DNA from: Rhodobacterales bacterium
Lineage (GTDB): Bacteria > Pseudomonadota > Alphaproteobacteria > Rhodobacterales > Rhodobacteraceae
Direction of reading: 5' to 3'
DNA length: 10,623 nucleotides
Assembly (NCBI GenBank): GCA_013298675.1
Contig: JAAFIJ010000066.1
Location: forward strand, 1-10,623
Shown: positions 1-6,836 of the stretch, in pieces
Layout: every line of letters starts with the position of its first letter
Position numbering within the stretch: position 1 is the first letter of the stretch
Position numbers and translations under genes: made by a program
Notes under the pieces: generated by a model
Databases searched by the model: none
The model's input: only the letters and a program-made list of their open reading frames with translations
Told to the model about the DNA's origin: nothing

Positions 1-26
1 CCAATCAACGCGACAGTTTGGGTCAT
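1..26 (-). CDS. 5' end of an unidentified gene, cut by the window edge
   Basis: Only the first eight complete codons are visible, reading MTQTVALI on the minus strand, so no function can be assigned. The ATG at 26-24 overlaps the TGA stop of the gluconokinase gene (25-23) as ATGA. An AAAGG ribosome-binding-like element lies at 40-36, 9 nt upstream. The overlap and spacing make a translationally coupled third gene of the idnO-gntK operon likely. The hydrophobic beta-strand-like start would fit a Rossmann-fold enzyme, but a transporter or anything else remains possible. Confidence 0.5.
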
Positions 27-523
27 GGTGCGTCGCCTTTCAGATGGATTTCAATGGCCCTGACAATTGCTTCAAGGGGTTGATCGATATCAACGCTGAA
101 AGCGCCCTCGTCGGGGCTGGGAACTTCAAGTGCCGCAAACTGGCTGTCGAGCAGACTGACCGGCATGAAATGCCCCTGACGCGCCGCCATGCGGGTCTCT
201 ATCACCGCGCGGCTGCCCGACAGGTGGATAAAGCTGACTGTTCCGCCCGCCGTTTCACGGATTTTGTCGCGGTAACGACGGCGCAGCGCTGAACAGCCAA
301 TGATCACAGGCGCATCACGCAGCAGCGTCTCGCCCACCTGCTGCAACCACGGCCCGCGATCCTCGTCAGTCAAGGGAATGCCCTTGCGCATCTTTTCGAC
401 GTTCGCCGCCGGATGTAGATCATCGCCGTCGCGGTAGGGCAGGTTAAGGCGTTTGCCCAATGCCTCTCCCACAGATGTTTTGCCACAACCCGCGACGCCC
501 ATGATGATCACACGCATGATCAT
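23..523 (-). CDS. gntK: Gluconokinase (D-gluconate 6-kinase)
   Basis: This 166-residue cytoplasmic kinase phosphorylates D-gluconate to 6-phosphogluconate with ATP. It shows the whole GntK/IdnK pattern: a P-loop GVAGCGKT at residues 9-16, the substrate-side block DGDDLHPAANVEKM at 32-45, the LTDEDRGPWL block at 51-60, CSALRRRYRD at 77-86, and FMPVSLLDSQFAALE at 119-133. The length matches the family (about 165-180). The reading frame stays open further upstream to 604, but that extension lies inside idnO and looks like read-through. The ATG at 523-521 overlaps the idnO TGA as ATGA, so I chose it; a second ATG at 517 is an alternative. No strong Shine-Dalgarno is visible, so translation probably depends on coupling to idnO. 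The product feeds Gnd, encoded across the divergent promoter. The thermoresistant GntK and the IdnK subtype cannot be told apart here. Confidence 0.96.
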   Translation of the reverse strand: MIMRVIIMGVAGCGKTSVGEALGKRLNLPYRDGDDLHPAANVEKMRKGIPLTDEDRGPWLQQVGETLLRDAPVIIGCSALRRRYRDKIRETAGGTVSFIHLSGSRAVIETRMAARQGHFMPVSLLDSQFAALEVPSPDEGAFSVDIDQPLEAIVRAIEIHLKGDAP

Positions 524-1275
524 AGCGACGCGGTTATGCCGCCATCGACATAAAGGATATGCCCGTTGACGAAGCTTGCGGCATCGGAGGCAAGGAAAAT
601 ACACGCGCCGACCAGCTCTTCAACGCGCCCCCACCGCCCGGCTGGGGTTCGCTTTTCCAGCCATGTGGAAAAGGCAGGGTCGTCTACCAGCGCTTGGTTC
701 AGGGGGGTGACAAAATACCCCGGTGCGATCGCGTTACAGTTCAGCCCGTATTTGGCCCAATCGGTGGCCATGCCCTTGGTCAGGTTGCCAACCGCCCCTT
801 TGGTGGCCGTATAGGGCGCGATGCCGGGGCGGGCGAGGGCGGTTTGCACCGAGGCGATGTTGATGATGCGGCCGGCCTTGCGCGCAATCATATGGCGCGC
901 ACAGGCTTGGCCCACGTTAAAGACCGAGGTGATGTTGGTTTGCAACAGGCGTTCAAATGCCTCTGGCGGGAAATCCTCTAGCGGGCCGCGATGCTGCATG
1001 CCGGCGTTGTTGACGCAAATGTCGATCGCGCCCTGTGTCGCCTCGAACTCATCAACTGCGCTGCGCACTGCTGCGTGATCCGTGGCGTCAAAGGCCAAGA
1101 CCTGCGCGCCGGGAATGCTTGCCGCCGCTGCGGCAAGTTTCACCGTGTCGCGGCCGTTCAGCACAACCTGCGCCCCTGCCGCCGCCATTCCATGTGCCAA
1201 AGCAAGGCCAATGCCCTGTGACGACCCCGTGATCAGCGCGCGCCGCCCGGTCAGATTGAAAAGCTGCAGCGACAT
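520..1275 (-). CDS. idnO: Gluconate 5-dehydrogenase / 5-keto-D-gluconate reductase (SDR family)
   Basis: This 251-residue classical short-chain dehydrogenase interconverts 5-keto-D-gluconate and D-gluconate. Visible motifs are the nucleotide-binding TGSSQGIG at residues 16-23, NNAG at 89-92, and the catalytic set N114, S142, Y155 and K159 (YTATK). NGRD at 40-43 after the second strand would suit NADP(H), as in Gluconobacter Gno. The stretches SVQ-ALARPGIAPYTATKG and RTPAGRWGRVEELVGA, and the ending VDGGITASL, closely resemble IdnO/Gno proteins as I recall them, so the assignment goes beyond a generic SDR call. The ATG has a GGAGAG site at 1285-1280, 4 nt upstream. The gene is first in a minus-strand operon with gntK and is expressed from the operator-bearing promoter at 1332-1360. 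Together with IdnD it completes L-idonate to gluconate conversion. Confidence 0.93.
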   Translation of the reverse strand: MSLQLFNLTGRRALITGSSQGIGLALAHGMAAAGAQVVLNGRDTVKLAAAAASIPGAQVLAFDATDHAAVRSAVDEFEATQGAIDICVNNAGMQHRGPLEDFPPEAFERLLQTNITSVFNVGQACARHMIARKAGRIINIASVQTALARPGIAPYTATKGAVGNLTKGMATDWAKYGLNCNAIAPGYFVTPLNQALVDDPAFSTWLEKRTPAGRWGRVEELVGACIFLASDAASFVNGHILYVDGGITASL

Positions 1276-1311
1276 GGTTCTCTCCGTGATTTTTCTCTCG
1301 ACAAAGCGATG

Positions 1312-1341
1312 TTAGCAAGACTATCGTCTGATTTATGTTAT
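1312..1341 (+). promoter_or_regulatory. Weak candidate promoter for the plus-strand enzyme operon
   Basis: TTAGCA (1312-1317, 4 of 6) and TGTTAT (1336-1341, 4 of 6) are separated by 18 bp. The -10 element would lie inside the palindrome at 1335-1350. This is the best plus-strand pair I found in the 125-bp gap, but it is weak, and another start or an activator-dependent promoter is possible. Confidence 0.25.
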
Positions 1342-1360
1342 CGATAACATGTCCTGTCAA
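1332..1360 (-). promoter_or_regulatory. Predicted promoter of idnO-gntK
   Basis: Reading the minus strand, a perfect TTGACA (1360-1355) is followed by a 17-bp spacer and CATAAA (1337-1332, 4 of 6 matches to TATAAT). The spacer contains nearly all of the palindrome at 1335-1350. A repressor bound there would cover both promoter elements, which is the classical steric repression layout. The predicted transcript starts about 50 nt before the idnO ATG. The elements are seen in the sequence; use as a promoter is inferred. Confidence 0.6.
1335..1350. promoter_or_regulatory. LacI-family (GntR/IdnR-like) operator, perfect 16-bp palindrome
   Basis: ATGTTATCGATAACAT is exactly self-complementary over 16 bp, with a central CG as is usual for LacI-family sites. 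It differs only at the central positions from the enterobacterial GntR-type site (ATGTTACCGGTAACAT, from memory). It lies in the divergent region between idnO and the plus-strand operon, overlapping the predicted promoters. A near-identical copy stands upstream of the regulator gene in this window. Binding by that regulator is inferred. Confidence 0.85.
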
Positions 1361-1400
1361 GCACTGATGATTTCTATCAAGCACAATCGAGGAACGCCCT

Positions 1401-2342
1401 ATGCCAAAGCCACATGTCCTTCAGATTGGCTCATATCCAGATTGGGATCAAACGCCTTTAGATCAGGCGTTTCACATGCATAGGTATTTTGAGGCGGCGG
1501 ATAAATTGGCCTTTTTGGCCGACGTTGGTGCTAGCGTGCAGGCCATTGCAACGCGCGGCGATCTGGGGGCGACTGCGCAGATGATCAATGCGTGCCCAAA
1601 TCTAAAGATGATCTCGGTTTACGGGGTCGGATATGACGGGGTTGATATGGCGCTCTGCCGGGCGCGTGGCATTCAGGTCACCAACACGCCTGACGTCTTG
1701 AACGGCGATTGCGCTGATCTGGGTGTGGCAATGATGCTGTGTCTGGCGCGCGGTATGATCGGGGCAGAGGCTTGGGGGCGGGACGGAACTTGGGCCGCCA
1801 AAGGCAGCTATCCGCTACAGCGCCGGGTTTGGGGCCAAAAGGTTGGGATTCTGGGTATGGGCCGGATTGGGCAAGACGTGGCCAATCGGTTGTCGGGCTT
1901 TGGCATGCAGATTGCCTATTCGGCGCGGGGGGTAAAAGACGTCCCTTACAGTTATATTCCTGATCCGGTTGCCCTTGCCGAATGGTCCGATTTTCTGATG
2001 GTGACGGTGATCGCCAATGCGGACACCCGCCACGTTGTAAACGGTGATGTGCTGCGCGCGCTTGGTCCGCATGGAATGCTGATCAACATCTCGCGTGCGG
2101 CGAATATTGACGAGGCGGCGTTGCTGGACGCCCTTGAGCAGCGCAAAATTGCGGGGGCCGCCTTGGATGTGTTTGAGGGTGAGCCAAAGCTGAACCCACG
2201 GTTCCTTGCGTTGAACAACGTGTTGCTGCAACCGCATCACGCCTCTGGTACTTATGAGACACGCCAAGCCATGGGCAAGCTGATGCGCGACAATCTGACG
2301 GCGCATTTTGCGGGTGCGCCCTTACTGACTCCGGTCGAATAA
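1401..2342 (+). CDS. D-isomer-specific 2-hydroxyacid dehydrogenase, probable 2-ketogluconate reductase
   Basis: This 313-residue cytoplasmic NAD(P)H oxidoreductase belongs to the D-2-hydroxyacid dehydrogenase family, which includes GhrB/TkrA, hydroxypyruvate reductase and glyoxylate reductase. The nucleotide-binding GILGMGRIG is at residues 149-157. The catalytic triad is R232 (NISRAANID), E261 (DVFEGEP) and H279 (QPHHAS). The length matches the family. A GAGGA site at 1389-1393 lies 7 nt before the ATG, and the gene opens the plus-strand operon. The neighbours idnD, idnO, gntK and gnd point to a sugar-acid substrate, most likely 2-keto-D-gluconate to D-gluconate, or reduction of 2,5-diketogluconate at C2. 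The family is promiscuous, so a glyoxylate or hydroxypyruvate reductase cannot be excluded from sequence. The Rossmann motif is followed by SARG at residues 174-177, whose arginine would suit NADPH. Confidence 0.85.
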   Translation: MPKPHVLQIGSYPDWDQTPLDQAFHMHRYFEAADKLAFLADVGASVQAIATRGDLGATAQMINACPNLKMISVYGVGYDGVDMALCRARGIQVTNTPDVLNGDCADLGVAMMLCLARGMIGAEAWGRDGTWAAKGSYPLQRRVWGQKVGILGMGRIGQDVANRLSGFGMQIAYSARGVKDVPYSYIPDPVALAEWSDFLMVTVIANADTRHVVNGDVLRALGPHGMLINISRAANIDEAALLDALEQRKIAGAALDVFEGEPKLNPRFLALNNVLLQPHHASGTYETRQAMGKLMRDNLTAHFAGAPLLTPVE

Positions 2343-2343
2343 G

Positions 2344-3375
2344 ATGCGCGCGATTGTCATTCACGCGGCCAAGGATTTGCGGATCGAAGAGGTCACCCCG
2401 CAGGATTTGGGAGCGGGTCAGTTGCGTCTGCGGCTTGCGACGGGGGGCGTCTGCGGGTCGGACCTGCATTACTATAACCACGGTGGTTTTGGCGCAATCA
2501 GGCTTAAACAACCGATGATCCTGGGGCACGAGGTTTCGGCCTATGTGACCGAGATGGGGGATGGAGTCGCGGGGTTTTCGGTTGGCCAATTGGTGGCAGT
2601 GTCGCCATCACGGCCCTGTCATGCTTGCAAATTCTGCGACGAGGGGCTGCACAATCAGTGCCTGAACATGCGGTTCTATGGGTCTGCCATGCCGTTTCCA
2701 CACATTCAGGGTGCCTTTCGCGAAGAGTTGGTGGCCGATGTCGCCCAGTGCATTCCTGCCGATGGCTTGACCCCGGGTGAGGCGGCGATGGCCGAACCAT
2801 TGGCCGTGACGCTGCATGCGACCTCGCGCGCGGGGCAGATGCTGGGAAAGCGGGTGCTGGTGACCGGATGCGGCCCGATTGGCGCCTTGGCAATTTTGGC
2901 GGCGCGGCGGGCAGGGGCGTCAGAGATCGTGGCGACCGATCTGTCAGACTTTACTCTGGGGCTTGCGCGTCAAGTAGGCGCAGACCGCACCATCAACATG
3001 GGCACGACACCCGATGGCTTGGCCGAATACTCTGCCGCAAAGGGCACGTTCGACGTTTTGTATGAATGCACAGGGGCTGCGCCCGCGCTGGCCGCAGGCA
3101 TTGGCGCTTTGCGGCCACGCGGTGTGATCCTTCAGCTGGGACTGGGGGGGGATATGGTGCTGCCGATGATGGCGATCACGGCCAAGGAACTGGAGCTGCG
3201 GGGATCGTTCCGCTTTCACGGTGAATTCGCAACTGGGGTTGGCTTGATGCAAAAGGGGTTGATCGATGTCAAACCCTTGATCACCCATACCGTCGCGCTG
3301 CATGAAGCCGAGGCAGCCTTTAAACTGGCCTCGGACAGAAGCCTTGCCATGAAGGCCCAGATAGCGTTTTCGTAA
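2344..3375 (+). CDS. idnD: L-idonate 5-dehydrogenase (zinc-dependent MDR family)
   Basis: This 343-residue cytoplasmic enzyme oxidises L-idonate at C5 to 5-keto-D-gluconate. Catalytic zinc residues are C37 (GGVCGSDLHYY), H62 and E63 (LGHE) and E151 (AEPLAV). The structural zinc lobe has C92, C95, C98 and C106. The Rossmann motif GCGPIG is at 175-180, and D199 after strand 2 would suit NAD+. Several stretches recall E. coli IdnD from memory: NMRFYGSAMPFPHIQGAF at 108-125 and ELELRGSFRFHGEF at 282-295. That makes idonate dehydrogenase a better call than sorbitol, xylitol or threonine dehydrogenase. The ATG begins one base after the preceding TAA and has no clear Shine-Dalgarno, so coupled translation is likely. 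A 5-dehydrogenase for a related aldonate is the main alternative. Confidence 0.92.
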   Translation: MRAIVIHAAKDLRIEEVTPQDLGAGQLRLRLATGGVCGSDLHYYNHGGFGAIRLKQPMILGHEVSAYVTEMGDGVAGFSVGQLVAVSPSRPCHACKFCDEGLHNQCLNMRFYGSAMPFPHIQGAFREELVADVAQCIPADGLTPGEAAMAEPLAVTLHATSRAGQMLGKRVLVTGCGPIGALAILAARRAGASEIVATDLSDFTLGLARQVGADRTINMGTTPDGLAEYSAAKGTFDVLYECTGAAPALAAGIGALRPRGVILQLGLGGDMVLPMMAITAKELELRGSFRFHGEFATGVGLMQKGLIDVKPLITHTVALHEAEAAFKLASDRSLAMKAQIAFS

Positions 3376-3412
3376 ACAAGATCTGATCGTAGACAAAAGG
3401 GGCGTGCGAGGG

Positions 3413-4306
3413 ATGTCATTTTTCGAAGTGCATGATCCACGATTTGCCAGCTATGTGATGGGCAATGCGCCCGTGAAACAACTGGCCACGGGGTTTGATT
3501 GGGTTGAAGGCCCGGTTTGGTTTGGCGATGCGGGATGCTTGCTGTTTTCCGATATTCCCAACAATAGAATCCTGCGCTTTACCCCGGGTGTCGGCATCTC
3601 AACCTATCGTGCGCCGTCAAACTATGCCAACGGCCATACCCGCGACCGTGAAGGGCGCCTGATCAGTTGTGAGCATGGTACGCGCCGGGTTAGCCGCACT
3701 GAACTGGACGGCCGCATCACGGTGATCGCGGACGCGTATCTTGGTAAGCCGTTGAATTCCCCAAATGATGTGGTGGTCAAATCAGATGGCTCAATTTGGT
3801 TCACAGATCCGCATTACGGCATCAAGACCAACTATGAGGGGTTTCAATCACCGCAAGAACTGCCTTGCAACGTCTACCGGGTCGACCCCGATGGCACGAT
3901 TGCGGCGGTCTTGACGGATTTCAACTGCCCGAACGGACTTGCGTTTTCGCCAGATGAACAGCGCCTTTATGTGGCCGACACGGGTCGGATGTTTAACGCG
4001 GATCCCCAGCATATCCGGGTGTTTGACATGGGATCTGGCCTGCCAAAAGGGGGCGCAGTCTTTCACACGATTTCGCCCGGTTGCGCCGATGGCATACGCT
4101 GTGACAATGATGGTAACCTATGGTCATCGGCGGGCGACGGGGTGCACTGCCTTGCCCCCGACGGCACGCTTTTGGGCAAAATCCTGATCCCTGAAACAGT
4201 GTCAAACCTGTGCTTTGGCGGCAGAGCGAAACATCAGCTTTTCATCACTGCAACAACCAGCCTATACACGGTCACCCTGAACCGTGCCGGAGTGCAAAGA
4301 CCATGA
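3413..4306 (+). CDS. SMP-30/gluconolactonase family sugar lactone hydrolase
   Basis: This 297-residue six-bladed beta-propeller lactonase hydrolyses an aldonolactone (glucono-, idono- or gulono-type) to the acid. The metal-site pattern of SMP-30/gluconolactonase is present: E32 (GFDWVEGPVW), N118 (LNSPNDVV), N174 (CPNGLAFS) and D226 (CADGIRCD). Blade motifs such as GSIWFTDPHYGI and GNLWSSAGDGV are clear. There is no signal peptide, so it should act in the cytoplasm on imported or internally formed lactone. The frame also has a GTG at 3404, but the purine-rich AAAGGGG at 3396-3402 is far better spaced for the ATG at 3413, so I used that. The TGA overlaps the gnd ATG as ATGA. The exact substrate is not readable from sequence; in this operon an L-idono- or D-glucono-lactone is the best guess. 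Confidence 0.88.
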   Translation: MSFFEVHDPRFASYVMGNAPVKQLATGFDWVEGPVWFGDAGCLLFSDIPNNRILRFTPGVGISTYRAPSNYANGHTRDREGRLISCEHGTRRVSRTELDGRITVIADAYLGKPLNSPNDVVVKSDGSIWFTDPHYGIKTNYEGFQSPQELPCNVYRVDPDGTIAAVLTDFNCPNGLAFSPDEQRLYVADTGRMFNADPQHIRVFDMGSGLPKGGAVFHTISPGCADGIRCDNDGNLWSSAGDGVHCLAPDGTLLGKILIPETVSNLCFGGRAKHQLFITATTSLYTVTLNRAGVQRP

Positions 4307-5718
4307 CCAACTCAACGATCGGCCTGATCGGCCTTGGCACCATGGGGGCCATGTTGGCGCTGAATATTGCCGAGAAAGGGTTTCCGATCGCTGTTTGGAA
4401 CCGCACCACTGCGGTGACGCATCAGTTCAAGGCCGAGGCAGGCGCATTGGCCCCCATGATCACCCCGACAGAGACGTTGGCCGAACTGGTTGCAGCGATC
4501 AAACCACCGCGCGCGATCATTTTGATGGTTCCGGCAGGTGAGGCGGTCGACCAGCAAATTGCTGCCTTGCGTCCGTTGATGGCGGCTGATGATCTGATCA
4601 TTGATGCAGGAAACGCGCTCTTTCACGACACCAACCGTCGGTCCGCCGATGCGCAAACACTTGGTCCGCATTTCATGGGCATCGGGGTGTCGGGCGGCGA
4701 AGAGGGTGCGCGTCATGGCCCGGCCATCATGGGGGGCGGACTGCGTCAGGATTGGGACCGCGTCGCCCCGGTTTTGAACGCGATTGCGGCCAAATACCAA
4801 GGAGTGCCTTGTGCCGATTTCATGGGGCCGGCAGGGGCTGGGCATTTTGTCAAAGCGGTGCACAATGGTATCGAATACGCCGATATGCAGATGATCGCCG
4901 AAGTTTACGGCGTGATGCGCGACGGCATGGGCATGACCGCCGCCGAGATTTCGCAGACGCTGCATGGGTGGAACAAAGGCCCGTTGCAGTCATATCTGAT
5001 TGAAATATCAGCCGAAGTTGCAGGTGCCACCGATAAGCACAGTGGCAAACCAATGCTCGACATGATCCTTGATCGCGCCGGACAAAAGGGCACAGGCCGC
5101 TGGACGGTGATAGAGGCGCAGCATTTGGCCGCAACAATTCCTGCGATAGAGGCCGCCGTCATGGCACGCAATTTGTCGTCGCGTTTGCCAGAGCGTTTGG
5201 CGGGTCAGGCGGTATTTGGCGCGGCCCCTCAGGCAATGGCCAAGTCGACCTTGACCTTGGCACAACTGGAACAGGCGATGATCGCGGGCAAAATCCTGTG
5301 TTACGCCCAAGGCTTTGCGCTGATCTCTGCTGCATCGGCGGCATTTGACTGGCCGATGCCGCTGCCCGAAATTGCACGGGTTTGGCGTGAGGGATGTATC
5401 ATCCGCTCTTCCATGTTGAACGATATGGCGACGGCGCTGACCGAAGACCCGGCACGCAATCTAATGCTGGCACCCTTCTTTGCAGAGCACTTGAAGGCCA
5501 CGCACGGCGCGCTGCGTCAAACCATTGCAGCAGGCGCGTTGCATGGTTTGCCTTTGCCCGCGTTGGCCTCGGGCTTGGCTTGGTTTGATATGATGCGGAC
5601 CGGGCGTTCAACGGCCAACATGATCCAGGCGCAACGCGATTTCTTTGGTGCGCATGGCTTTGAACGGATCGACGGGCTGGATGACAAACACGGACCTTGG
5701 TCCGGGCATGGCATCTGA
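4303..5718 (+). CDS. gnd: 6-phosphogluconate dehydrogenase (decarboxylating)
   Basis: This 471-residue enzyme oxidatively decarboxylates 6-phosphogluconate to ribulose 5-phosphate. The length is typical of the long homodimeric form. The N-terminal dinucleotide motif GLGTMG is at 10-15 and NRTT at 33-36 fits NADP+ binding. Substrate and catalytic blocks are DAGNALFHDTNRR at 101-113, VSGGEEGARHGP at 129-140, and GAGHFVKAVHNGIEYADMQ at 178-196 with K184, N188 and E191. The C-terminal domain has QKGTGRWT at 261-268 and the tail motif QRDFFGAHGFER at 444-455. The frame is open upstream to 4210, but the ATG at 4303 overlaps the lactonase TGA as ATGA, has GGAG at 4289-4292, and gives the family's length and N-terminus. 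It consumes the gluconokinase product. It ends 3 bp from the convergent regulator gene. Confidence 0.96.
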   Translation: MTNSTIGLIGLGTMGAMLALNIAEKGFPIAVWNRTTAVTHQFKAEAGALAPMITPTETLAELVAAIKPPRAIILMVPAGEAVDQQIAALRPLMAADDLIIDAGNALFHDTNRRSADAQTLGPHFMGIGVSGGEEGARHGPAIMGGGLRQDWDRVAPVLNAIAAKYQGVPCADFMGPAGAGHFVKAVHNGIEYADMQMIAEVYGVMRDGMGMTAAEISQTLHGWNKGPLQSYLIEISAEVAGATDKHSGKPMLDMILDRAGQKGTGRWTVIEAQHLAATIPAIEAAVMARNLSSRLPERLAGQAVFGAAPQAMAKSTLTLAQLEQAMIAGKILCYAQGFALISAASAAFDWPMPLPEIARVWREGCIIRSSMLNDMATALTEDPARNLMLAPFFAEHLKATHGALRQTIAAGALHGLPLPALASGLAWFDMMRTGRSTANMIQAQRDFFGAHGFERIDGLDDKHGPWSGHGI

Positions 5719-5721
5719 GAC

Positions 5722-6729
5722 TTACCCCGTTTCGCCAGGTACTAGTCGGGTCGGCACAACGACAACATCTTGCGATGATTCGCCCTTAAGTCGGGCCACC
5801 AACCCCTCGGCGGCGGCTTTGCCGATCGCTGTTGTGGGGACAACGGTTGTGGTAAGGCGGCGCGGCAAGACAGATGCCGCCTCCATTCCGCCCCACCCAA
5901 CGATACCCAAATCGCTTGGCACAGAAATGCCGTTGGCGGTTGCATAAGCTAAGCCGCCAATCGCCATCTCGTCATTGTGAAAATAGACGACATCCAGTTT
6001 CGGTTGGCGCGCGAGCAACGTTTCCAGCCCGTAATAGCCCGCATAAAACCCCGGGCTGTCGTGCAATATCTCTCGGTCGATCAGGGGAAAGCCCGCGCGG
6101 TCCAATGCGGCCGTGAACCCATCTAGGCGTGCGCTGCCCATCACATCAGACCGTGCCAGCGCGCCGACAAAGCCCGCACGTCTGCGCCCACGACGGATCA
6201 GGAACTGGCCCATCTCGACACCGCAGTCATGGTGCGAAAATCCAACGGCCATGTCGATGGGTGAGGTGGTCAAATCCCAGATTTCAACCACTGGAATGCC
6301 TGCATTGCGTAACAAATCCACCGTCCCAGCAGTATGAATGCGGCCCGACAAGATCACCCCGGCTGGCCGCCAAGCAACGACTTGGCGCAACCAGTTTTCC
6401 TCTTCGACGATGGAATGGTTGTGGCTGCCCACCATGGCCTGATAGCCCAAACGCGACAAGGCGATATCGACTCCCTCCAGCACATGGCCGAACAGCCCAG
6501 AGGTCAGCCGTGGCACGCAGACCCCCACCAAGGTCGAGGCAAGATCAGACCCAAAGGCCTGCGCCAGACGATTCGGCACATAGGCCTGCCGCTTGGCTTC
6601 TTGCAAAACCTTGTCGCGGGTTTCATCCGAAAACCCCGATCCGCCCCGCAACACGCGGCTGACTGTCATCTTGGAAACCCCCGCCGCTTTGGCGATATCT
6701 TCCAGATTTGATTTGGTTTTTTGTACCAT
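5722..6729 (-). CDS. gntR: LacI-family transcriptional regulator, GntR/IdnR-like
   Basis: This 335-residue DNA-binding protein probably represses the locus until a sugar acid binds. The helix-turn-helix is at residues 8-28 (LEDIAKAAGVSKMTVSRVLR), and the recognition part KMTVSR matches E. coli GntR as I recall it. The hinge is around 53-65 (NRLAQAFGSDLAS). The remainder is a periplasmic-binding-protein-like effector domain. The stretch IPVVEIWDLTTSPIDMAVGF at 145-164 also recalls E. coli GntR (IPVVELMD...LDIAVGF). This is the LacI-family GntR, not the unrelated FadR-like GntR superfamily. The start has only a weak ribosome site (GGGAAAC around 6738-6747). The gene is divergent from the ABC operon, with two operator-like palindromes between them, so autoregulation is likely. 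The effector could be gluconate, 5-ketogluconate or idonate. Confidence 0.92.
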   Translation of the reverse strand: MVQKTKSNLEDIAKAAGVSKMTVSRVLRGGSGFSDETRDKVLQEAKRQAYVPNRLAQAFGSDLASTLVGVCVPRLTSGLFGHVLEGVDIALSRLGYQAMVGSHNHSIVEEENWLRQVVAWRPAGVILSGRIHTAGTVDLLRNAGIPVVEIWDLTTSPIDMAVGFSHHDCGVEMGQFLIRRGRRRAGFVGALARSDVMGSARLDGFTAALDRAGFPLIDREILHDSPGFYAGYYGLETLLARQPKLDVVYFHNDEMAIGGLAYATANGISVPSDLGIVGWGGMEAASVLPRRLTTTVVPTTAIGKAAAEGLVARLKGESSQDVVVVPTRLVPGETG

Positions 6730-6785
6730 GCCCCGTCAAAGTTTCCCGTTAGTTTCGCAGATCTTATGTGTCTACACCGCAAGAA

Positions 6786-6801
6786 ATGTTATCGATAACT
6801 T
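6786..6801. promoter_or_regulatory. LacI-family operator between regulator and ABC operon, site 1
   Basis: ATGTTATCGATAACTT matches the site at 1335-1350 in 15 of 16 positions and keeps the perfect 12-bp core GTTATCGATAAC (6788-6799). It lies 57 bp upstream of the regulator start and just before the TTGACA at 6807. Recurrence of such a long palindrome at two divergent promoters of one locus strongly suggests the same regulator binds both. Confidence 0.82.
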
Positions 6802-6806
6802 TTTTC

Positions 6807-6812
6807 TTGACA
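6807..6812 (+). promoter_or_regulatory. Possible -35 element of the ABC transporter operon
   Basis: A perfect TTGACA lies 5 bp after operator site 1, pointing at the ABC operon. I cannot find a convincing -10 at 16-18 bp spacing; TAAGGAT at 6835-6841 is too far at 22 bp. Either the real promoter is weak and activated, or the start lies elsewhere in 6800-6890. Confidence 0.3.
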
Positions 6813-6836
6813 GCGGGAGAGGTTAAGATCAGCCTA

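Noticed and set aside
524..604. Upstream extension of gluconokinase giving a 193-residue protein
   Set aside because: The extra 27 residues lie within idnO, are rich in Arg and Cys, and match nothing in the GntK family, whose N-terminus begins right at the P-loop strand.
1815..2589. Long antisense open frames opposite the dehydrogenase genes
   Set aside because: They are shadows of GC-rich coding sequence on the other strand. They are rich in Arg, His and Pro, have no recognisable domain, and overlap genes with clear motifs.
4210..4302. Upstream extension of gnd giving a 502-residue protein
   Set aside because: The added 31 residues overlap the lactonase gene and precede the normal family start MTNSTIGLIGLG; the ATGA overlap at 4303 is a better start.
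5691..5704. Inverted repeat CGGACCTTGGTCCG near the end of gnd, possible terminator
   Set aside because: It lies inside the gnd coding sequence, gives only a 5-bp stem with a 4-nt loop, and has no U-run after it. It is explained well enough by the coding sequence.
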